Below, piece by piece: positions 56,390 through 64,000 of a stretch of DNA of 64,000 nt (positions are counted from its first letter, which is position 1; the number at the start of each line of letters is the position of its first letter). The DNA is from Malaya genurostris (taxonomy: Eukaryota > Arthropoda > Insecta > Diptera > Culicidae). The notes under the pieces were generated by a model. The model was given only the letters and a program-made list of their open reading frames with translations. It did no database searches and was not told where the DNA came from. The position numbers were made by a program, and so were the translations under genes. The stretch is from NCBI RefSeq assembly GCF_030247185.1, contig NC_080572.1, positions 300,873,656 to 300,937,655 on the forward strand, in the 5' to 3' direction.

Positions 56390-57195
56390 TAATTATTTCT
56401 TTTCCTTCTCTTAAGTCGCAGCTTGTGTTAACTAGAAGTTTATAAAAAAAAGTTGGAACTTTGAATATTACCTTAAAAAAATTAGAATCATATGAGGAAT
56501 CACCTAAACTGGATGCTTTACAGGATTGAATCCTGAAACCACGTGTATCAAAATGAAATATCGAAAATATATCGACATTTTCAAAAGCATAAACAACTTT
56601 AAAGAGATTGTTCAGTATCTTTGAAGTAACGAAAGAGGAAATGCTTTTGAAATTGAATCAATTTTTGACAATTTTAAAATCTTTTCCAACTTATCATTGA
56701 TTGAGTCATGGGAATCCATACAACTGAAAAGTTTTAGGAACAGGAACGTGACATTGTGGAATCGTTTCTATTTGTGATTGGAAATGCGAAGCAAATCATC
56801 AGAGCCAAACTGATTCATGAAACTGATAATTGGACTTCAAAAGGAAGTATAATAATGTAATTTGAAAAACAATGATTCTACGCATTTTTGAATCTAAGAG
56901 AATGATTTTTATACCCAAGAATACGAGAATTTGAGAGTGTAAAGATTTGTAGTGATTGGAAAAAACCACAAAAGATTACAGAAAATTTCATCATTTCACA
57001 GCATTCCTGCGCTAAGAGTTGTAAGATTACGCTAGATTAAGATATTCAACTATTTAGGTGTTTTGTAATATGTGTCAAAAAACTCTGAGCTCTAGAATCT
57101 GGAAACTAGAAGCTGAATTAATGGGTTATTTTTCTTCCAATTTTTCTAGAATTTAAAGAAATCTCCTTCCGATTCAAATTGAACTAAAAATCTTA
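56390..57195. other. AT-rich sequence without genes
   Basis: No frame, repeat partner or motif of note was recognised. Confidence 0.3.
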
Positions 57196-57199
57196 AAAC

Positions 57200-59110
57200 C
57201 ATGCGGAATCCATAAAACCTGACTCTAGCTACGTCACCGACCGATCGCTGGGCAGAGTAGGCCACTATCCAACGTGCTAAAACACGTACCGCAATCATCC
57301 ATCGTCGGCCACGCAACCGCGAGCGACAAAAAAAAACAGAATACAAAACCAGCTGGCGCCATCTATTAAACGCACATACAAACACACACACACACCCGGT
57401 TGTCTCATTCACCGGTTGACCCCGCTCTCCGGCTTGGTTGTTTGCTTGCAACAAGTAGCAGACGGCGATTATCATGCGCATTACGCGACAGCCTACTGTC
57501 TGGGGTGTAAATAAGGCGAACCTCGTTTGGCCTACTGTGACCTAATAGATAAACGCACCGAGAGAGCAGACAAATGGAAATTTTGTTGTCTCTAAAACAT
57601 CTTGACTGGGTCAAGAGGGCAGCATTTCGGAATTCGTGCTACGGTAAGTTATTCAATCGTAAATTCCCATGACTGCCGCCGCCGCCGCCGGTGTGCAAAG
57701 TGAAGACCAACAAGGAAGAGCAAATGGAGAACCCGATAAGTGCCGGTGTATCGCTCAGGATCAACCGCCGGGCAAACAAGTCTCGATGGACCCGAGATCA
57801 TTGTGTTTGAGACAAATGCCACCAACGATGCCAGGGCTGACTGACCCGGCCCGGGTCCGACTGAAACCGGCAAAATATAGTGATCAAATACCGAACACGC
57901 GGGGCACAATTCCGCAGGCAGGCGAAACCAGATCAGCTGGTAAACATAACCTATAATGTTTGATCTTTCGCAGAGCTGAGAGGCCTGCATCGATGTTTGC
58001 TTAGGACCCGTCCGGAGATCGATACCGTTTTTGCATGCAGGCAAATTCCTGCTCCGGTGGGTCCCGACGTGGAAAGGAAATCTAATATTTTATCGGAAAT
58101 TGCACACTGCAAGCGCCTATGACTTACCGCGTCCACGTCCACGGGAGACCACGGACGTCAAAGTGTTGTGATCTGCGGGGGGGAGGTTGAGCGGCAGGAA
58201 GGCCGAGAGAGTGAAACATGAATCATGAATTTCGCTCGGTATGCTGGCACCTTTAGCACGGACCTCCAAAGTGTGTCACGTTCCTCTCCGTTCTGCAGTG
58301 TCGAGATGGTGACTAATCTTGACGACAATGTAACTGCGCTTTGGAGAGGAATTTCCGGCATCGGTGCTGCGATTTTGAACGACCACCGACCGGAGGAGTT
58401 GCAAGTGCCCTTCTACAGTCCAGAGGTCAAAGTTAAAGTGCAATGTTTTCGCTGGAAAGGTTAAACGTGGACTGAGGTCGAAGTTGTAACATGGTTCTAA
58501 ATCACCTTTGCTGAAAATCTATTCGCAGGGAACTGGGATTTTCACGAAAAAAAACAACTTTGAGCATCCCTTACGTACGATGTTTTGACTGGTTAAATGC
58601 CATCTGACCTCACCCGGCACTCTCGGACTCGGTTTACGATGCCGGAGTTGACAGCCGACGTTGAAGCGACGCGACCAAAGCGCGAAGCGGAGGAAAGCAG
58701 CGACGCGTTGAAATTATTGTTTTTAGATAAGATATAGCTGGAAACGACCGATAATCATCGAGTGCGGAAACGATTTTTAATTGAGTGAATTATGATCGCC
58801 ATTGCCTTCCGATCGTTGCGAGTTTAAGGTTTCGATCAACGAGCGGTGCCTTCCAGTACTGGTGTGTTAGCAGTGAAGTGTGGCAAAGGAAACGGACGAG
58901 ACACTTCCTTCCTTCCTTCGTTCCTTGTTTTTCGGGGGAGGTTCCGAAGAAGCAATTGACGATCGTAAATTCCTTGCTGCCTCCAGCGATTAAACGCTGA
59001 AGTAAGGCCTTTCCGGAAGAAGATCGTTGATAGTCGCCGGTTATTGCAATGGAACGCACATTCGTATTCGATTTGCCGTGAAGGTTTTACTTGATAATTA
59101 TTGTTTTTTA
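57200..59110. other. GC-richer single-copy island 7
   Basis: The longest island. It has a (ca)n tract at 57374-57394, a gcc run at 57675-57690 and ccttccttccttcg at 58911. Dense overlapping frames (up to 131 codons, 57649-58044 minus) lack domains. AT-rich motifs such as gtttttaattgagtgaattatg-like sequence (58772-58795) lie in GC-rich context. No transposon signature, splice-bounded exon or conserved protein could be supported. Confidence 0.35.
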
Positions 59111-59253
59111 TTTGTACGTTTCGTCTTCGACCCATCAGCAGTTCCTATTGAACTGCTAATGCCACCTCGCGTTTCAAAATTTGGAACAAAACTCGGTGAT
59201 CATTTGGGATTGGAACGCTTTATTTCGAATGTTGGTTCTAAGGCAAAACCGTG

Positions 59254-59879
59254 ACCCGATCAGATGATAATAACAGAATTATAACAACTGGAGTAATTTA
59301 TTTCAGAAATATTTTGTAACAAATCTTGAAATATTTTTGGCTGGTAAGCTGTTAAAATAACAAAAATCATAACAAAAAAGACTCTGGCGGAAACAAAATC
59401 GTAACAGATTTTGAAACGTTCGTATCACAATTATTATTGAATTTGATATAACTACAGAAGTCCGAAAGCAGAAAGTTATAACAATAGTTGTAATAAATAA
59501 AATAGCATATTTAACACAGAAAAACTATATCAGAGCTAACTTTTAGCATCGTTTCAATCCAAAACTGTTGAATGATTTTTTTTTAATAAATGAATAATTT
59601 ATTTAGGAATCTGGTTTCTTGTTTAAGTTTTTTGAAATCTGTTCATTATATTTCGATATAAAACAACAGAAAAACTCTTTTTTTTCAATTAATGAACTTT
59701 TTCATGAGTCTTGCAAATGAAAATAAAATATCATAGCTGATTTTGTTATTATACTGTTATCATAAGTTTTACCTTCAACTGTTTTCATTTGTTAAATATC
59801 TCAAAATAACACAAAATGTTATACATATCCACTGTTGATATATTTGTGTTATGATTTTGTTATGTGCATCTGATCGGGG
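59254..59879. mobile_element. MITE-like element with cccgatcagatg ends
   Basis: The left end acccgatcagatgataataa followed by cagaattataaca is inverted at the right (reverse complement ccccgatcagatgcacataa followed by caaaatcataaca), giving ~35-bp imperfect TIRs. The AT-rich interior repeats ataacaa/gtaacaaa motifs, and a similar interior is seen at 1620-1990. It is non-coding, and no target duplication is clear. Confidence 0.7.
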
Positions 59880-60031
59880 AAACTTAACAAAATGTAAAAT
59901 ACTTCACATATTCGAGTGTCAAGAATTACTTTAGATTGTTCATATTTAAACTTAAAATCGAGGGAACTGAAAGTGGAAGACATTAAACCGAAAGTAAAGG
60001 GTGATTTATTGCTGGTATATTTTTGGCAGTA

Positions 60032-60243
60032 CACTGAGCTCTTTTTTTATGCGGTCTTTTTTTATGCGGTTTTTTTACGCGACTTTTTTATGCGAATTTT
60101 CAGAGTTATTCGGTTTTTTTTATGCGAAGTTTCAGAGTTATGCGGTCTTTTTTTATGCGAAGTTTCAGAGTTATGAGGTTTTTTTTTCGAAGTTTCAGAG
60201 TTATGCGGTTTTTTATGCGAATTTTCAGAGTTTTTTTTTATGA
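60032..60243 (+). mobile_element. CACTGAG/ACGCGG-family MITE with tandem 33-bp units, 3'-truncated
   Basis: After TA (60030-60031) it begins cactgagctctttttttatg followed by cgg, the family end. It then carries about six units of ~33 bp (tatgcgaagtttcagagtta with a T-rich spacer) between 60085 and 60235. The right terminus is missing; recognisable rosa-like transposase sequence starts within about 50 bp. This is an independent, smaller internal expansion of the same family as 52439-56384, with a different unit sequence. Confidence 0.7.
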
Positions 60244-60244
60244 A

Positions 60245-60655
60245 GCATTTGGTGTGGATTTTTTGCCCAAAATGAAAGAATAGGACATGCTTGACATGTG
60301 GTTTCAACAAGACGGTGCCACATCCGACACGGCACGCGAGACAATAACCAAATTGAGAACCGCCTTCGGTGTACAGTTTATTTCACATTTTGCGGCCGTC
60401 AATTTACCGCCTAGATCGTGTGATTTAACGCCTTTGGATTATTTCTTGTGGGGTCATGTTAAGGCTCATGTCTACAAGGATAAACCAGAAACGATTGACG
60501 CACTTGGAAGCCAATATTGAAGCATTTATTCATGAAATACCTGCCGATATGTTGAAAAGAGTGTTAAATTTGCATGAAATCAATTTTCTATGTTCTTTTT
60601 TTGAAAATCAATCTCCATACCTCTTAAAAATGAGAGATGAAACTTCAGAGTAAGG
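60245..60655 (+). pseudogene. rosa-like (DD41D) transposase, C-terminal fragment
   Basis: Reads MWFQQDGATSDTARETI (second catalytic Asp in QQDGA), then PPRSCDLTPLDYFLWGHVKA (third Asp in PLD), then KPETIDA. A frameshift near 60505 leads to LEANIEAFIHEIPADMLKRV. Forty-one residues separate the two Asp, the DD41D spacing of the rosa group of Tc1/mariner transposons. The N-terminal half is absent, and a deletion lies before LNLHEINF. Not active. Confidence 0.83.
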
Positions 60656-60659
60656 TGCA

Positions 60660-60900
60660 CTCATAATATTGTGACACTAAAGCAGAAATAAATTTTTCAT
60701 CTGCAAATAGTACAAGCTGAACTGATATGAACTGACGAGTCTAAGAAAGTACGAAAAAAGGCTGAACGTTTATTTTGAAGCTATGTCCATTTTTAATACG
60801 GAATAATAAAATCATCTGTATCTCGGTAGCGAACTTACAAATGAGGTTTATACATCAAAACAAAGACAATTCACTGTACTTTAATTAAAAAATATTAATA
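60660..60900. other. Sequence between two transposase relics
   Basis: No TIR of either neighbour could be identified with confidence in this short stretch. Confidence 0.3.
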
Positions 60901-60904
60901 CAAA

Positions 60905-61660
60905 TCATTTCTCTTCGTTTCCGCACTTTCTTCTCGATTCCTCCCAATTTCTTTACCACCTCCGGATTCAATTTCTTTACCACATTTGGTTATCTGAGTC
61001 GCGTCCCGAACCATTTTTCACTATTCTTGAGCTTTTGCTTCATTATTGCCCAAAATTTCTGGACGGACCGGAACTGCGGGTAGTTGGGTTTATGTTTTTA
61101 TCGCGGTACCACTGGATGACTTTCCGACTGTAGTGGCAACCCGTCAAATCTGGCCAAAACTTCACGGAACTTTTATGGGCTCTAATAAAAGGTAGTACGC
61201 GGTTTTTGAGGCATTCTTCCTTGTACAGCTTTGAATCCATCGTCTTATTTATCACGGACACTTTGGTCTTTGCTCCGCAGCTGCATACCCCTTGCCAAAT
61301 CTGCAGTTTTTTGGTAATATTTTCCATAAAGCAAAATTAAACGTGGCAGGAACATTTCCTCGTGTCCATGTAGAATTTTTGGCCAGGAAGCTGTCCGAAA
61401 TTCATTTTGATGTGGGTTTCATCGTCGATGAGCAGGCTTCTTTGGTACTTCGTCAAAACCTGCATGTGCAATTTCCGAGCTCGAGTTTTTGTGACGAAAC
61501 TTTGCCTCAACGTTCGGTTGGGTTACTTGCTGGCTCAATAAGAACGATATCCTACTCGCAAACGAATTCTTCGAACAGTTCTGTCAGCAGTAGCAGTGTG
61601 ATAGTCCAGGGTTTGCTCTTATGGTTCTCAACACCTTCTGGTTCAGTCTGCGCTCAAAAC
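60905..61660 (-). pseudogene. ITmD37E transposase, frameshifted (element 4)
   Basis: On the minus strand: a decayed helix-turn-helix region (NQKVLRTIRANPGLS), then LLIDDETHIKMNFGQLPGQK with the first Asp. The 94-codon frame 61043-61327 follows, with ECLKNRVLPFIRAHK and FWPDLTGCHYSRK (second Asp intact). A short deletion removes the residues before NINP, and the frame then shifts, giving NYPQFRSVQKFWAIMK. There the catalytic Glu is replaced by Gln. So this copy lost the Glu, whereas element 3 lost the second Asp. TIRs were not identified. Confidence 0.85.
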
Positions 61661-61745
61661 GATTTTCCCCGTATAGGAGCTAGCTACGGGTTCGAGTCCC
61701 GACTGTGCAGTAGCTTTTTCACGGTTTTCTTTTATCATTTGTATC
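61660..61745 (+). mobile_element. tRNA-like SINE fragment of a second family
   Basis: A perfect B-box-like gggttcgagtcccgactgtg lies at 61688-61707, followed by cagtagctttttcacgg. The upstream part (gattttccccgtataggagc) cannot be folded into a complete tRNA with a matching acceptor stem, so I call a SINE remnant rather than a tRNA gene. It abuts the 5' end of the decayed DD37E copy. Confidence 0.5.
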
Positions 61746-61799
61746 CGTATATCATTTTCGCAAAGTGTTTTCCTCGTTGGATACTGATCAAAAAATTGG

Positions 61800-62295
61800 T
61801 AGTTTAATACATGATGGCCGTTAAAAATCAGAGTGAAATGTAGAGAGTTGGAAATAGTTAAAAAACAACAACAGTGAAAAAGAACTTTTATAAAAGTCAG
61901 CAAATAGACGACAATCGAAAATGAAGATATCAAAATTAAGACAGAGAAAATATAGGAAGAAAGATGAAAGGTACAACGAAAGTGAAGACAGAAACAATTA
62001 AATTGGAAATTAAATACAAGATAGTTGAATTAAATATAAAACCTAGAAAAAATAATTCAAAATAACGTTTGTTAATGGTTTACTTTTTCTACTTGACGAA
62101 TAAAACAAAAATACATAAAATAAATAAGTTTGAATGTATTATCGAGATTAAAAAAACATGTTAGAGAAATAAAATTCAAAAAATAGAAAAAAATAAACAT
62201 TTGAAAAGAAGACAACAAAACTGATACAGTAACGGTTAAAAACCAGTAGGCATAGAAGATAGATGAAATGTAGAGCAATTCCATATGAAATCGAA
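61800..62295. other. A-rich low-complexity sequence
   Basis: The plus strand is A-rich and T-poor, the mirror image of the T-biased stretch at 50.9-52.4 kb. Each of the two lies beside a Feilai-like fragment. No gene was found. Confidence 0.35.
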
Positions 62296-62299
62296 GGAC

Positions 62300-62455
62300 G
62301 ATTTAGGTTTGTATTTTTTGTTTGTTTTAGATTATATAGGTTTTAACCTTGAGGTCATTTGCCTCTTCGGGCCAGAAAAACTATCTAACTCTATGTGAGG
62401 GGTTGGGAATCGAAGCCAGGTGGGCGACGTGAAAAGCATAGACTTACCTCGCAAT
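62300..62455 (-). mobile_element. Feilai-like tRNA-derived SINE
   Basis: On the minus strand it reads cacctggcttcgattcccaa (B box), then agtttttctggcccgaagag, gcaaatgacctcaaggttaa and aacctatataatc, ending in an A-rich tail. The 'cccgaagaggc.aatgacc...gttaaaacct.tataatc' body is, to my knowledge, that of the mosquito SINE Feilai. The A box is weak (gcgaggtaagtctatgc), so the head is truncated or diverged. Confidence 0.65.
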
Positions 62456-62459
62456 TTTC

Positions 62460-62945
62460 GTCCCATAGTTGTGTATTTTTTTATTAAGCTCAAATTTTGT
62501 ATAACTATTTCTCATGACCAAAAAGGAAAATTGGCAGTATCAGTTTGCCATTTTAACATGAACCTTGCTTTTGAGAAGGGAGGCCTAAGCGTAAATTCCT
62601 TGAAAATTTTCAAAATGCTATATCTCATAAACGGTTTGTTATATTGTTTTGGTGCTTTCGGCAATGGTAACTATTGGGATTATACGGGAAAAAAGCAAAA
62701 AAAAATTTTATTTTGTCCTGAAAATCATACCTCCTAATTAATTTTCTCAAAACAGTTATTTTTTATTTTTTTATGTTATAGCTGACAACAGATAGCAAAA
62801 GATGGAAAAGTTATGGATCCAAAAATATATAGTCTTTTAAACATCACTAAATTTTTGAAAGTGGGAAAAATATTTTTAATCATGTTTTTCGATACAATTA
62901 TAAGAGGGAAGGCAAAGATTTCAATCTAAATGGAGCTTCTGCTAA
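62460..62945. other. AT-rich sequence without genes
   Basis: A 105-codon frame (62420-62737) has no recognised domain and partly overlaps the SINE; it is not called as a gene. Confidence 0.3.
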
Positions 62946-62951
62946 AAAAAG

Positions 62952-63060
62952 ACGGGTGAATAATGTCAGAGACATAGCCATATTGACGTGAACGCGAATA
63001 ATTTCTTCTAATTTAATGCACATGTGTCAAACAATAAAACTTGCCATCGACGATTCATGA
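62952..63060 (+). repeat. Head of the 'aatgtcagagac' repeat family
   Basis: gacgggtgaataatgtcaga followed by gacatagccatattgacgtg resembles the start at 7511 (gggtaatgtcagagacgtaa, ccggattaccg) and 4915. The downstream body was not matched. Confidence 0.45.
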
Positions 63061-64000
63061 TTGAACTATAGACCAAACTAAATAAGTTTGACAATGACAC
63101 AATACATGATTCACGCGTGATCTTTCAACAACAGTGTTGCCGAAATGATACCAGCAAAAAAAATCACCCTTTAGAACTTTCTTGATTACATTTTTGTGTA
63201 TTTTGCTCCAATGCAAACGACCAGTAACTAAATGCTGATGTAATTGTCATTGAATAAAGTAAAACTCACCCTGCAAACGGTCCATCCCGCAACAGAACTG
63301 CTCACAGTGCGGATTGATTCAATACTGCAGCAATTTGTGCAAAATTGTGATTTACAATTTGCGTGATTTCGTTTGCAGCTTTTTGACAGATGGGCGATCC
63401 TAACGGCTAGAAGAGTTGCAACATACCGTATTTTGATGTCAATTATTTCATTTCAGATTTCCATGTTTCAGCGAAAGAAACTATCATCATGCTACACGGA
63501 ATTAATTTCTGCCTTTTGGAATGGCCGAATTGTGGGATTTATCCCGATATTGAACACTGTTCGGTGAATTTTTCTCAAACGCAAAGCAGCTGAGTGTAAA
63601 TTTTATTTGCACTCGTTTTGTGCGAAGTTCGCACTTCGAACGGTTCACCAAACTGATTATTTTTACTTTTGATGAGCAAATTTCAACAGTCAACAGTTCA
63701 ACAGTTCTTTGGTAAACATTAAAAGCCCTTAGAAGGACAGGTTTGAGGAATTTTTTCGTCATTGTTCACTTTTCGCAGTATTTGGCTTCATTTCAAACGA
63801 CAATTAATTGAATACTGTTGCAATTTGAAATTTGTTTGAAACGAAGCTCACTGCAAACGGTGCCGTGATTTTTCCCACACCAGAGCGAACCCCGTACAAA
63901 GACGATGTGCATTTGCGATATAGAAAATATTGTAGTGGTAAGGTTCTAAAAAGATCCGAATTATTAAATTATTTCGATGTCATTTCTCTCAAATGTACAA
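63060..64000. other. Terminal stretch without recognised genes
   Basis: The words attcaatactg-cagcaatttg (63318-63340) and aattgaatactgttgcaatt (63805-63825), each near a tgcaaacggt, hint at a diverged direct repeat. No gene or transposon domain was recognised up to the window edge. Confidence 0.3.

Noticed and set aside
61660..61745. tRNA gene (perfect gggttcgagtccc)
   Set aside because: The 5' half cannot form D and acceptor arms; it reads as a truncated SINE.
1..64000. Endogenous viral elements, bacterial inserts or LTR retrotransposons
   Set aside because: I looked for viral replicase or capsid motifs, gag-pol motifs (zinc knuckle with protease/RT/integrase order), paired LTRs and compact bacterial genes, and saw none. 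A translated database search would be decisive.

Overview
This window reads as nuclear DNA from an insect, most likely a culicine-type mosquito. It is AT-rich. No open reading frame beyond about 190 codons exists, and every recognisable protein in it is a decayed transposon protein. The mosquito assignment rests on four copies of a DD37E transposase (the ITmD37E group first described from mosquitoes), tRNA-derived SINEs including a Feilai-like one, and an abundant dispersed repeat carrying 'ccggaagtc'. I found no host protein-coding exon, no rRNA, no functional tRNA gene and no CRISPR array.

Layout. 0-5 kb: foldback repeat, 'ccggaagtc'-type repeats, a hAT-type MITE with a perfect 8-bp target duplication nested in a 'catttcgccgaaa' inverted-repeat element, and a complete small MITE of the CACTGAG/ACGCGG family. 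7-15 kb: AT-rich MITEs, an RTE-like tail repeat (10.6-11.9 kb) and a DD37E element with a SINE inserted in its transposase. 17.8-25 kb: several terminal-inverted-repeat elements, one a near-perfect foldback, and a Jockey-like reverse transcriptase remnant. 27-31 kb: tandemly duplicated units carrying tRNA-like heads, then a deleted DD37E copy. 31.4-33.3 kb: a pogo/Tigger transposase split by a TIR element. 36.0-38.8 kb: a 2.8-kb element with 6-bp target duplications. 39.1-40.9 kb: a LINE endonuclease/RT relic split by a third DD37E element. 41-48 kb: further MITEs, two copies of a long repeat and a mariner fragment. 51.2-51.8 kb: a LINE C-terminus. 52.4-56.4 kb: a giant internally expanded MITE that has become a satellite-like array, itself carrying a nested MITE. 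59-62.5 kb: MITE, rosa-like DD41D fragment, fourth DD37E copy and SINEs.

Seven visibly GC-richer, apparently single-copy islands (about 5.4-6.95, 16.1-17.4, 25.85-27.2, 34.2-35.6, 43.6-44.6, 49.0-50.4 and 57.2-59.1 kb) stand between the transposon clusters. They hold microsatellites and AT-rich homeodomain-like motifs but no convincing exon. The simplest reading is a TE-swollen intron or intergenic region in which the islands are the surviving ancestral sequence and may be regulatory; this is inference.

No new gene system is evident. The most striking structure is the 4-kb MITE-derived array at 52.4-56.4 kb, followed by the 2.8-kb element of unassigned superfamily at 36.0-38.8 kb.
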